From Petunia secreta (taxonomy: Eukaryota; Streptophyta; Magnoliopsida; Solanales; Solanaceae), in assembly GCA_029990175.1 (NCBI GenBank), contig JARKIP010000017.1, positions 13,224,001 to 13,288,000 of the forward strand: a DNA stretch of 64,000 bases, read 5' to 3'. The stretch's first letter is position 1. Each line of letters opens with the position of its first letter. A program made the translations under genes and the position numbers. The notes under the pieces are model-generated. The model was not told where the DNA came from, did no database searches, and worked only from the letters and a program-made list of their open reading frames with translations. Shown piece after piece: positions 42,857 to 53,794 of the stretch.

Positions 42857-45577
42857 ATGTCGGATGTTGATTGTGGGGATTATGGCTCATGCGGAGATGA
42901 TGCGAGTTGCTATGACTCGTATGGTGATGATGGAGACTATGGTTCCTATGAGGGTGATGATGGCCATTACTATGATGACGGAAACCATGGCTCCTGTGTT
43001 GATGAAGCGGTTCACTATGATGATCGTCATATTGATGAAGACTATGAGGCTTGTGATGAAGAATGTGATGATGCCTATGCTTCTAGTCAAGAAATCGAAG
43101 ATGGTGACGCTTCAAGGTACATTGATCCTACTTACTCTACTTGTGATGAATTAGAGCATGATAGTGACATAGATAGAGTTGATGATGATGTTGAGTATAT
43201 GAATTGTTCTTATGCATCTTCTCTTGGTGTCGCTAATGGAGTACAAGGGAGTAGTGGAGGACCTTCCATTAGTATGGGAGGTGGTGGTGGTTGTTCCGTG
43301 GGAAGGAAGAAGCTTGCATCTTCTAGGTACGCCAAGCGGCCTAATGCTTCTAATTCCTATGTGGAGGTTGGTAAGATAGATGGTGTTGCTTTTGCTACAA
43401 AGGGGATGTATGCCGTGAGGGGCGTGGATGGTTGTAGTAGGAGTAGTAATATGGGCTATGGAACCAAGGCGAGAGGCACTTATGGGTTCCATGGCAAGGG
43501 TCCTTCCTCGACTTCCAACAACATTTCTAATGTTGGGAGAGTGACGGGAAGTGGAGATTGTTCTAGTTGTGTTGCCACTAGTGGAGGGATAAGGAAGACC
43601 CAAGTTGTTGGTGTTGACACTTGTGGGCGTGCAAATTCTCATTTGGATGCCAATGTGCAAGACTTGGATAGATGTAGGTTCGTTGTTGAGGTAAATGGTA
43701 TTGGAAGATACTTGCTCAAGATTGGTGATACCGATGCCAATTGTATTAGCACCTCTTTGGTTGATAGGCTTAGGATACCATGCCATAAGCTAGAACATCC
43801 TTATAAGTATGATGGAGTGTGGGTTTCTAAGGAGGCTCGGGTACTCATATCTCATAGGAACTATAAATGTTATGTGTGGTGTGATGTGTATCCCATGCGT
43901 CATGTTGATGTGTGGATAAGTGACCGGTGGTTGGAAGGGAAGAGGGTGCAATATAGTGTGGTGAAGGGTGCATATCTTGTGGGCGTAGGGCAAAGAGTTT
44001 ATGACTTTGTGCTTTACCGGGCGAAAAGCCAAGTGCCTACTAGTAGACCTTCTTTGGCCATACAAAGGAGCAAGGAGCAAGAACTTCATTCCATGGTTGA
44101 CAATGTGCAAACAAGAAGTCCTACAAACACAAGCAATGGTGGGACATGTGCTAGCAAAGGGTTGATAGACATCAACAAGGTGAACCCGAAACCACAAGTT
44201 TCAATTCCAAGTGGTTCACCAACGAAGAAGAAGGAGACGTCAAGTGATGAGTCTCCTAGTCCTAGATTCTGGGATGACGTTAAGAGTCCACCTACTCCGG
44301 CTATGGGTATTCTTGGGCCTCGTCCCAATTCACCCGAATTTGAGAGACAAAAGATTGAGAGGAGTAAGGGAGTGACCGGTGACAACTCTCGAGTGGAAAA
44401 AGGAGAGATTGTGATAAGTGATGTGAGTGAGTTGTCGCCACCCGAATCTACACCCGACCTTGAAAAGAAAATGAGGGAAAAGAAAGAGGGAAAAAGAAAA
44501 ATTGAGAGTGAGGACACCCCTTATTCTAACCTTAACCCTTTATCTTTTTCTTCTACTTGTTTGAGTACTTGTGTAGGTATTCTTGGAGGCAAACCGATGG
44601 AGCCTCAACCATGTTCCGAGATGGAAAGACAAGGTGAAGGAGAAGCCAAATGTGAGCTACGAGGTGAAGGAACTACCCATGATGCTTCAAGTACATTGAG
44701 TGAGCCCGAGTGCGACTCAAAGGTATGTGATAGTTCTTCTTTCCTTAAGCATGAAACTTCATTGTCTTGTGATCTTGTTTGTGAAAGCTCTATACTAGTT
44801 GATGATTTGCATGAGTATAATGTGTTTGCAACTAGTGTAGATCCTTTGGGTCAAATTGTGTGTGAAATTGAGCCACTAGTCGAGAGGATTGAGAAGCCAC
44901 ATCATGATGTGAGCTCGGTTTTTATTGAACCTCTCTTTGGTGACGATATCGTAGTTGACCTTGTTTGTGACCCTTGTTATGACACCCCACCCATGTTTGA
45001 TAAAGGAGAAGATGAATTGCATGATTATCCTATTCTTCCCTTTGATTGCTTATTTGCTAGCGGTGGCATCTTGTGTCGTAGTGAGGAAGGTTGTAACCTT
45101 GAGGAGTCTCTTGAGAATGAGATAGATCGACTTGTGTTCGATGACTCCTCAAGTGTCGATGTTGTCTCTAGTTTGAGAACTTCACCTTTGCTTGCCAATG
45201 AACTTGAGAAGTGTGCCTATACTAATCCTTTGTATGAGAGCAACTTCAATGAAAATGGTGAATTGTATCAAACTAGAGTAGAGTATGAGTGTGAACCTCC
45301 TTGGATCGGAATGCCTAACTCTATAGATAATCAGTTGTTTGAGACCTCCCTCGGGAGTTTGTCTAGTGGCGAGGGTTGTCGTGGAGGAATATTTGGGGGT
45401 GAGGAGGAACCTCTCGGTGTGGGTAAGAATGCTTTTAAGAAGGGGAGTGGAGTAGTCAATGTTAGTTGTGAGTTAAACTATTTTACTTACTCCATCCCAT
45501 GTGTTGAGCACACCTTGAGTGTTGGGCATGCCAAAGCCAATGTGTCACATTGTGATACACTTGACTTGAAGGCTTAG
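42857..45577 (+). CDS. Novel retropepsin-like ORF protein of element H (intact)
   Basis: A 906-residue protein of unknown function, the only ORF of element H. I prefer the ATG at 42857 (MSDVDCGDYGSCGDD), because D is frameshifted upstream of the equivalent Met; a longer frame starts at 42782. Segments: an acidic Asp/Tyr/Gly/Ser/Cys-rich N-terminus; a Gly-rich and basic stretch; a middle domain (about 43680-44030) that lines up with B's and G's protease region; a Pro/Ser-rich segment (KSPPTPAMGILGPRPN); a charged segment near KKMREKKEGKRK; and an acidic C-terminus. In the middle domain GDTDANCIS (from 43724) sits where the proteases have DSGSCANIVS, and YVWCDVYPMR matches DVVPMR. The catalytic Asp-Ser-Gly is absent, so protease activity is unlikely. 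It could act in RNA or capsid interactions, which is speculation. Confidence 0.85.
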   Translation: MSDVDCGDYGSCGDDASCYDSYGDDGDYGSYEGDDGHYYDDGNHGSCVDEAVHYDDRHIDEDYEACDEECDDAYASSQEIEDGDASRYIDPTYSTCDELEHDSDIDRVDDDVEYMNCSYASSLGVANGVQGSSGGPSISMGGGGGCSVGRKKLASSRYAKRPNASNSYVEVGKIDGVAFATKGMYAVRGVDGCSRSSNMGYGTKARGTYGFHGKGPSSTSNNISNVGRVTGSGDCSSCVATSGGIRKTQVVGVDTCGRANSHLDANVQDLDRCRFVVEVNGIGRYLLKIGDTDANCISTSLVDRLRIPCHKLEHPYKYDGVWVSKEARVLISHRNYKCYVWCDVYPMRHVDVWISDRWLEGKRVQYSVVKGAYLVGVGQRVYDFVLYRAKSQVPTSRPSLAIQRSKEQELHSMVDNVQTRSPTNTSNGGTCASKGLIDINKVNPKPQVSIPSGSPTKKKETSSDESPSPRFWDDVKSPPTPAMGILGPRPNSPEFERQKIERSKGVTGDNSRVEKGEIVISDVSELSPPESTPDLEKKMREKKEGKRKIESEDTPYSNLNPLSFSSTCLSTCVGILGGKPMEPQPCSEMERQGEGEAKCELRGEGTTHDASSTLSEPECDSKVCDSSSFLKHETSLSCDLVCESSILVDDLHEYNVFATSVDPLGQIVCEIEPLVERIEKPHHDVSSVFIEPLFGDDIVVDLVCDPCYDTPPMFDKGEDELHDYPILPFDCLFASGGILCRSEEGCNLEESLENEIDRLVFDDSSSVDVVSSLRTSPLLANELEKCAYTNPLYESNFNENGELYQTRVEYECEPPWIGMPNSIDNQLFETSLGSLSSGEGCRGGIFGGEEEPLGVGKNAFKKGSGVVNVSCELNYFTYSIPCVEHTLSVGHAKANVSHCDTLDLKA

Positions 45578-45877
45578 TGTGTTTATGGTAAGCTTAGGGG
45601 TCATAGGACATTTGATTGCTACATGTTGCATGACTTTGATCTCTTTGCTTGTTTTGAAATTGGGTGCTTGTTCTTGTCGAGCCAAGACCTTGTTGTCTCC
45701 TTTGGGGACATATACTTTTTATTAGGTATTGATGCTTGGCTTTACCACAAGAGTGTATTTTCCACACACCTTGCACTCATTCTTGTTAAGCTAACCTACT
45801 TGTGAAGTAGGAAATTTTGGTTGTGCTTGCTTTGATTGTAGGTTTTGATGGTTCGATTTCGAGGAAGAAATCCTTTC
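45578..45877 (+). other. Degraded C-terminal extension region of the element H ORF
   Basis: In D and I the codon after ...DLKA is Trp; in H it is a stop (TAG). Downstream, I keeps a hydrophobic extension open (ECLFLSSQEFVVSFGD, to 57462), and D reads on through the polypurine tract. The H sequence here is homologous but closed by the stop. Confidence 0.6.
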
Positions 45878-45890
45878 AAGAAGGGGAGGA
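45878..45890 (+). other. Polypurine tract of element H
   Basis: AAGAAGGGGAGGA-type tract directly before the 3' LTR. The flanking TTCGAGGA.GAAATC is also shared with B and I. Confidence 0.88.
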
Positions 45891-46712
45891 TGATGCAATA
45901 TAAAATGGCGTAGTTCCCACCCATCAAAAGCCAAGTTCGAGAGCACAAGGGATACGAGTCAAGGCCTCCGGAAACATCTTGAAGATCATGCATTGGAGTG
46001 CCAAGGACGGAGGAAAACAGTGCAGGAAACAGGCAGCCCAAAACAGGGCAAAACAGGGGAGCACACTGGGAGCTCACTGCCTGCCGAAGAACATTGGTTC
46101 TTCGCAATCGCGGCCATGCCTGCGCGATCGCGAAGAGGCTTTGGTTGCCCTGCGCGACAACGCCCCATGGAACGCGAAGGCGAAGCTGAAGATGATGGAG
46201 ACCTGCGCGATCGCGAGCCCCTTGGCACAATCGCGATGCTTTGAATTGATGCCTGCGCGATCGCGAGCCCTCTTGGCGCGATCGCGATGAAGAGGAGCTG
46301 AGCAGCGAGCCAGAAACAGCTTCAAGGGAAATTTTGTCCATTTATCATTGTAAATGTATAAATAGCACATTAGCTCTTCATTTCATTAGTTTTAGCTTGA
46401 ATTGAATAGAGAGAAGAGAGAATTAGAGAAGGCCGAGCCTTTCTAGTCCGAAGCCCGAGGCTTCATGTATCTCATCGACTTGGAATCTATGGAGATTCAC
46501 CACTAGCGTGAATTCCTTGTAAGGTTCGAGTTTCATTCTCCCTTTTGGATAATTAAATTCATGTCTTGAATTATAATTTATCTGTTCTTTCTTCTCGTTT
46601 CTTGACTCCCCAATCCTTGTTTCCCGATATCATTGATATCATCTATCTTGTGTTTTATCGCTTCCGCATAGTTTATATCGTCTTTAGCTTCCGCTCGTTT
46701 TGGGTTGCATCA
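45891..46712 (+). repeat. 3' LTR of element H
   Basis: 822 bp. TATA-like TATAAATA lies at 46357-46364. GCGATCGC motifs at 46120-46290 are better preserved than in the 5' LTR. Confidence 0.92.
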
Positions 46713-49700
46713 GAGTGTCCACAAAGATGCCAGAGAAGGCACAAGTTACGGCTCAACTGTGAGGCCGGAATAATTTGTCGAGCTAGATCGTCAACAACGG
46801 TTGAAAGAGGAAGCTCTTGTTCATGAAAGAATGTTGGGTAATCCCCAACCCTTGGGCAATCCCCAAGGTGAAGTTCCACTCATGCGGCTCTGTAGAAATG
46901 TCGCACCCATTGAGCAAGTTGTTGAGGCTCAAGAATGGGAGGGTCCCAAACTTGGTGATAATTTTGATGATTTTGATGCTCCCTATCCAAATAGGAGGGC
47001 AATGAATGGAGGTCGGGGAATGGATGGAGGTCGTGGGCAAAGTCGAGGACCTCCAAGGGGTTTCGTTGGGAGGAACTTGAGGCGTGAATATGAGGATGTT
47101 GATGACTACTATGGGATCAACCGAAACCTAACCGTAGAGGCCTAGATGACAACCTTAATAGTATGAAGATCACTATCCCACCTTTCAAAGGGATTAGTAA
47201 TCCGGAGAAGTTTCTTGAGTGGAAGGTTCAATTGGAGCGGGTATTTGATACAAATGACATGTCCGAGGAGAAGAAAGCCACTTATGCTATTGCTTCATTT
47301 GAGTCTTATGCTTCCACGTGGTGGGAATCCGTCAAGAGGTCAAGAATAAGAGTTGGGATGCCTGTCAACATTGATTGGGAAAAATTAAAAGAGGTGATGA
47401 GCACCAAATATGTGACACCCAAGTATCGGCAAGAACAACTCAAGAGGCTTTATGAGTTGAAACAAGGCTTCAACTCGGTTGATGAGTATTTCAACGAGTT
47501 TGAGAAAAACCGAATGGCCCTTGATATGGAAACGGAAGATGAGGAGCAAGCTATCATCCGATTCAAGAATGGTTTAAACCGGGAGATTGCTTCTCAATTG
47601 AGGTTACACATCTTTCATTCTCTTCAAGATGTTTGTAATGCCGCGGTTGAAGCCGAAAAGTGGCTCAAGAAAGAGAAAGCTCCTCGCTATAGAAGTACTA
47701 CTTCTACTCCAATGACTCGACCCAAAGAATGGAAAATCCCAAGCACAAATGGTGCTAGTGGAAGTCGAGATGTGCAGAAGCCTTTTGAGAAGGCCACTGC
47801 AAGAAGCGACTTCAAACAAGTGGGAGGTAACTCTAAAACTCAATTAAATACTCTTTCTTCTTCTACTTTTCAATGTCACAAGTGTAAAGGCTATGGCCAC
47901 TTTGCCAAAGATTGTCCCACCCAAAAAATAATGATAATCATGAATGATGGGATGGTGTATGAGGAGGAAAGTGAGCCCGAGGGTGAGGTTGTTGAGTATA
48001 GTGAGGTAGTTGAGGGAGAAGAGGAAGTGGCGGAGGGTGATGACCCTAACATGTTCTTGGTGGTACGTCGTAGTTTGAGTGCCATGATGAGCGAGGAGGA
48101 GGTAGATGTGCAAAGGGAAAACTTGTTCCATGCTAGGTGTAGGGTGAAGGGACAAGTGTGCTCCATGATTATTGATTCGGGTAGTTGTGCTAATATAGTG
48201 AGCCAAACTTTTGTTTCAAAATTAAAATTGCCTACCCTTAAACAGTTAAGCCCCTACTGATTTCAATGGCTGAGTGAATGTGGGGAGTTGAAGGCGGTGA
48301 AGCAAGTCTTGATAAAATTCAAGATTGGGAATTATCAAAACGAGCTCATGTTTGATGTAGTACCAATGCGAGCTTGCCACCTCTTGTTTGGTAGGCCTTG
48401 GCAATATGATAGGAGTGTGGTACATGATGGCCGAGCCAATACTTACACAGCCAAGTATGAGGGTAAGAAATATGTGCTCAAGCCCTTGACGCCAGAGAAA
48501 GTGAGTGATGACTATAGGCGTATGAGGGAGTTGAAAGAAGCGACTAAAGCTAAGTCCCCTATGGTGACGAAGCCTTTGGCCGAGAGCCCTACCACTCCAT
48601 CATCTATCACCGATAACATTTGTGCCATGATGCAACCGGGTAGGTACTTGAGAGGAAATAATGGCACCAAAATGCTTATTTGCCTAGTGCACAAAGGTAT
48701 AGTTCTAAATTTTGATAGTGATTATTTTTCTCCCTAACCCTTTGCCTAGTGCTATTGAGAATATCTTGAAGGTTTTTTAGGACATGTTCCCGGAAGAGAT
48801 GCCGAGTGGTCTTTCTCCATTGAGGGGGATTGAGCACCAAATTGATTTTGTCCTGGGGTCCCAAATCCCAAACAAGCCAGCCTATAGGAGCAATCCCGAG
48901 GATACAAAGGAATTGCAAAAGCAAGTGGATAAGTTTCTCAACAAAGGCTTGGTTTGTGAAAGCTTGAGTTTGTGTCCCGTACCGGTCATTCTTGTGCCAA
49001 AGAAGGATGGGACATGGAGGATGTATGTTGATTGTCATGCGGTCAACAAGATAAAGGTAAAGTATTGCCATACCATTCCTAGACTTGATGGCATGCTTGA
49101 TGAATTGAGTGGTTCTAGTGTCTTTACCAAGATAGATATTAGGTCCGGCTACCACCAAATTCAGATGAAACTGGGTGATGAGTAGAAAACCGCATTCAAG
49201 ACCAAGTTTGGTCTCTATGAATGGTTGGTGATGCCTTTTGCCCTATCCAATGCACCTAGCACTTTCATGAGGTTGATGAATCATGTCTTGAAGCTGTTTA
49301 TCAACAAATTTGTGGTTGTTTATTTTGATGATATCTTGATATATAGCACATCAATAGATGATCATGTTGGCCAGTCAAGTCCTTGAAGTGGTAAGAGCCG
49401 AAAAGCTCTATGCCAATTTTAAAAAGTGTGTTTTTGTGTTGAAAAGGTTGTCTTTCTTGGTTTTTTTGTTACTGCAAATGGTATAGAGGTTGATGAGTCC
49501 AAATTTGAAGCCATTAGAGATTGGCCTATTCCTACCACCGTATCTCATGTGAGGAGTTTCCATGGCCTTGCTAGTTTCTATAGGCGCTTTGTGAGGGACT
49601 TTAGCACCATTACCGCACCACTCACCGAGTTGGTGAATAAGGACAAGTCCTTTATGTGGGGAGAGCCTCAAGAGAAGGCTTTCGAAGAGCTGAAAAGTAG

Positions 49701-51470
49701 GTTAAGTACCGCCTTTTGTTGCAATTGCCCAACTTTGGAAAGGAATTTGAGGTTGAATGTGATGCCTCGAGGGTGGGTATTGCGTGTGTTCTCATGCAAG
49801 AAGGGAAACCCATTTCCTACTTTAGTGAAAAGTTGAACGGTGCAACCTTGAATTACTCTACGTATGACAAGGAGTTGTATGCCCTTGTGAGAGCTCTAGC
49901 TCATTGGCAACACTATCTATGGCCTAGGGAATTTATGATCAAGAGTGACCATAAGTCACTCAAGCATCTTAGAGGCCAAGAGAAGTTGAACAAAAGGCAT
50001 GCCAAATGGGTGGAGTTCATTGAGTCTTTTCCCTATATAATTTATTACAAGAAGGGAAAGGACAATGTTGTAGCCGATGCACTTTCTAGGAAGTTCGCCC
50101 TTGCTACCACTCTTGCTTCTAGGCTTATGGGTTTTAAAAGTATTAAATTGATGAATGAACATGACCAAAATCTCAGGAGCATTCATGATGCTCTAGTGAG
50201 TAGGGAGAGGGTGGAGAAATACTAATGGGTAAATGGCTACATTTTCAAGAATGGGGGAGTGTGTGTCCCCAAGTCCTCTTGGAGAGAATTGCTAGTGCGA
50301 GAAGCACATTGTGGGGGCTTGATGGGTCACTTTGGGGTGCATAAGACTATGGCCATACGTAAAAGAGAAATTCTATTGGCCGAAAATGAGGCCTTTTGTG
50401 GAACTCTTTTGTAATGCTTGTTTAGATTGCAAAAGGGCTAAGTCTAGATCCAACACCCATGGCTTGTACACTCCTTTGCCCGTACCTACTAGTCCGTAGG
50501 TTGATATTTCTATGGAAATTGTTATAGCTGCCTCGTACTAGGGGAGGACACGATAGCATTTATGTTATCGTCGATAGGTTCTCCAAAATGGCTCACTTCA
50601 TTTCGTGCAAAAAGAGTCATGATGCACAACATGTAGCATCTTTATTTATTGATAATGTGTTAAAGTTGCATGGGGTGCCTCACACCACTGTTAGTGATAG
50701 GGACTCTAAGTTTCTTAGCCAATTTTGAAAATTCTTGTGGGGTGATCTTGGAACCAAATTGTTGTTCTCTACATCCCAACACCCTCAAATCAATGGGAAA
50801 ACCGAGGTAGTGAATCGAACCTTGTGAGCTCTCCTTAGAGCCATGACCAAAGGTAAGGCCGGGACCTGGATTGATAAGCTACCACTCATGGAGTTTGCAT
50901 ATAACCGCACTTTGCATAGAATGATTGGCATGACTCCATTTGAGTGTGTTTATGGTTTTAATCCTTTGATTCCACTTGATCTTACCCCTTCGCCCAGGGA
51001 TGCGGTTGTTGATTTTGAAGGTAAAACTTGAGCCAAGGAATTGCTTGAACTTCATGCTAAGGTGAAGAAGAACTTGGAGGAGGCCTATGAAAAGATTGCA
51101 ACCAAGAAGAACAAGGGAAGGAAGAAAGTGGAACTCAAGAAAGGAAACTATGTGTGGGTGCACTTCCGCAAGGAGAGATTCCTAAATATTCGGAAAAAGA
51201 AGTTGGCACCCCGAGGAGATGGACCATTCCAAGTGCTATCCAAGATCAACAATAATGCATATGTGATCGACTTGCCCTGTGAGTATAATATTTCTAGCAT
51301 ATTTAATATTTCTGACTTGACTCTTTGTGATGTAGGTGATGATGCCTCGGAGGATGACGCCTAATTTCGAGTATGAAATTTTCTCGAGAAGGGGGGGATG
51401 ATGCAACCCAAATTGCATCATGACCATTCACTCGAAGTCAAGCCAAAGAGATCCAAGATGCTCACTTACA
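46713..51470 (+). pseudogene. Element G gag-pol, main part, broken
   Basis: Collinear with B's polyprotein. It has a gag with an RGP-rich stretch and the ITIPPFKG core (47163 onward), zinc knuckle CHKCKGYGHFAKDC (about 47873-47920), and protease with intact Asp-Ser-Gly at 48174-48182 but a stop near 48258. RT has YFDD at 49321-49332 and a stop near 49183; RNase H is at 49716-50225. The integrase is broken by several stops and frameshifts (50225-51030), with C-terminal wording like PRGDGPFQVLSKINNN. As in B, the tail wording (TRSQAKEIQDAH) lies beyond the polypurine tract in the LTR. It cannot be translated as a whole. Confidence 0.88.
51386..51398 (+). other. Polypurine tract of element G
   Basis: GAGAAGGGGGGGA directly before TGATGCAACCC. 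Confidence 0.85.
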
Positions 51471-52157
51471 CTCAGTTTGGAAAGGCATTGATGATACGAG
51501 CTCCGGAGACAATTTGAAGATCATGCACTTGAGCTCGATTGAAGCAAGAACACCTACGCTTCAGGGCCAGGCAGAGCGCCTAGACCTAGGAGGAGCGCCT
51601 AGATGAGGCACCCAGGAGGTGCGCCTGAAGGTCAGGCAGACCACCCAGAAGCAAGGCAAACCAGGTGGAGCACCCAGCTTTTTGGTCAGTAGCTCCACCA
51701 AGCGGAGCGCCTCATTCCAGGCGGACACCTAGGATGCTGACTTCTCCAACTTTTTGTGCAAACTACCTAATTTAGCCCTAAGTGTTCTAATGTGTTCCAA
51801 CCAAGCTGAGGGCGTTTTATACATTTCATAACAATGTAAGGAGTGCTATAAATACACTTCTAAGCTCATTTATGTCATTTAGCTTATATTGAATACAAAA
51901 AAAAATGAGATAAACACTCTCAAAACCTTGTAATTTTTGGTTGGAAATCCATTGGAAGAATCCAAGTTGAACTTCAATCCTCATTGATCATTCTATTTGC
52001 AAGGATCGGGTGTCTCTTGAGGATAGTTGCGTAGTATAGGTTCTTAACTCGAGCGAGGGTGTATCGAAACATTGTTCTTCGGTGCTACCTCGTAAGTTGT
52101 TTAAGTTGAGTCTCACTTTTATCGTTACATTTATTGCTTCCGTGTTTATATTGATCA
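51399..52157 (+). repeat. 3' LTR of element G
   Basis: 759 bp, ending TTGATCA against the target copy GATGC (52158-52162). TATA-like CTATAAATAC lies at 51846-51855. Confidence 0.88.
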
Positions 52158-52162
52158 GATGC

Positions 52163-53794
52163 GTCCGAATTTGGGATAGGAGGAGTGCTTATGTAAGAAT
52201 CGAAGCCGATCGCTTACTTCAACGTAAAGCTTAAGGGTGCAACCTTGAACTAGTCTAGGTATGACAAGGAATTGTATTCCCTCGTTCGAGCACTCGCTCA
52301 TTGGCAACATTATCTATGGCCCCATGAGTTTGTGATTAAAAGTGTCATGAATCTTTGAAACATCTCCAAGGCCAAGAGAAGTTGAACAGGCGGCATTGCC
52401 AAATGGGTTGAATTTATTGAGAGCTTTCCCTAGGTAATTCATTACAAAAAGGGTAAAGACAATATTGTGGCCAATGCGCTGTCAGGAGGTTCACCTTAGC
52501 AACCACTCTTGCTTCGAGATTAATGGAAATAGAAAGCATCAAGCTTATCTATGAACACGATCACAAGCTTAAGAGCGTCTGTGACGCTATCTTGATTGGT
52601 CGAAGGGTGGAGAAGTATCAATGGCACGATGACTATCTCTTTAAGAATAGGAGAGTTTGTGTGCCCGTGTCATCATGGAGAGAGCTTTTGGTTCGAGAAG
52701 CTCACTCCGGGGGCTTAATGGGACACTTCGATGTTGATAAAACTCTTGGTATCTTAACCGAGCTATTTCACTGGCCCAAGATGCGAAGATATGTGGAAAA
52801 GCTTTGCAATGCCTGTTTGGATTGCAAGAGAGCTAAATCGAGGTCCAACCCTCATGGTTTTTACACTACGTTACCTATATCTAATCGACCGTGGGTTGAT
52901 ATATCCATGGAATTTGTTATGGGGGTCCCGGGGCAAGGGGGTGGACATGATAGCATCTTTGTCGCAGTTGACCTTTTTTTCAAAATGGCTCACTTTATCC
53001 CTTGCAAGAAATGTGATGATGCACAACATGTAGCTACTTTGTTTATTTTTAATGTGCTGAAATTGCATGGTGTGCCTCGTACTATTGTGAGTGACCGAGA
53101 CTCTAAACTCTTGAGTCATTTTTGAAAATGTCTATAGGGTGCCCCTGGCACCAAACTACTATCCTCGACGTCTCACCATCCTCAGACTGATGGACAGACC
53201 GAGGTAGTCAACTGAACCTTGGGAGCTCTGCTTCAAGCTATGACAAAAGGTAAGGCCAGAAACTGGGCTGATCGTATGCCCGTGATGGAATTTCTATACA
53301 ACCGTAGTGCGCATCGAATGATTGGGATGACTCTGTTTGAGTGTGTATGGTTTTAATCCTTTGATTCCGCTTGATTTAACCCTGTTGCCTCAAGATGTTG
53401 TTGTTTATTTTGAAGGTACTCGCCGAGCTACTTCTTTGCTCGAGCTACATGCCAAAATGAAGAAGAATCTTGAGGAAGCTTACGCCAAAGTGGCCTCAAA
53501 GAAAAACAAGGGGCAAAAGAAGTTGGAATTAAAGAAAGGAGATTGGGTTTGGGTGCAATTTAGAAAAGAGAGGTTTCCAAACCAAAGAAAAAGGAAGTTG
53601 GCTCTGAGAGAGGATGGTCTATTTCAAGTGCTAAACAAGATCAGCAGCAATGCATATGTGATTGACCTCCCAGGTGAGTATAACGTGTCCAACACCTTTA
53701 ATGTTACTGACTTAACTCCTTGTGTTGTAGGTCAAGCACCGAAGACTGAAGAGGGCTCGATTTTGAGGATGAAATCTTCTCAAGAAGTGGAGGA
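52163..53794 (+). pseudogene. Element F RNase H-integrase, broken
   Basis: Resumes F's RNase H immediately after the GATGC copy. The integrase zinc finger and part of the core are open at 52523-53125 (GHFDVDKTLGI, CNACLDCKRAKSR, then the DISMEF and VSDRDSK stretches). It is followed by stops, a frameshift near 53340 and an open C-terminal part 53337-53888, whose end (RPVTRSQAK) runs through the polypurine tract into the 3' LTR. It is non-functional. Confidence 0.85.

Larger units (their letters stand above)
40927..46712 (+). mobile_element. Element H: non-autonomous LTR retrotransposon with intact novel ORF
   Basis: A 5786-bp element with two 822-bp LTRs (40927-41748 and 45891-46712), a GAGTG target duplication, a mutated primer site, a leader of about 1.1 kb, one long ORF and the polypurine tract CAAGAAGGGGAGGA. 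It contains no recognisable gag, RT, RNase H or integrase. By eye the LTRs differ at about 30 positions (roughly 3.5-4 %), so it is fairly young. The termini and polypurine tract match autonomous element B. Confidence 0.92.
39045..52157 (+). mobile_element. Element G: CRM-like Ty3/gypsy element split by element H
   Basis: Plus strand: 5' LTR 39045-39787, primer site, leader, gag start 40803, break by H (40927-46712), rest of gag-pol 46713-51398, 3' LTR 51399-52157. Its polyprotein is closest in this window to that of element B. Confidence 0.9.

Noticed and set aside
42887..44517. Long minus-strand ORFs opposite the H ORF (for example 43151-43786 and 44086-44517), and the matching plus-strand ORFs opposite the D and I ORFs
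   Set aside because: They mirror the low-complexity, codon-biased true ORF on the other strand. They have no independent motifs and shift with it in all three copies.
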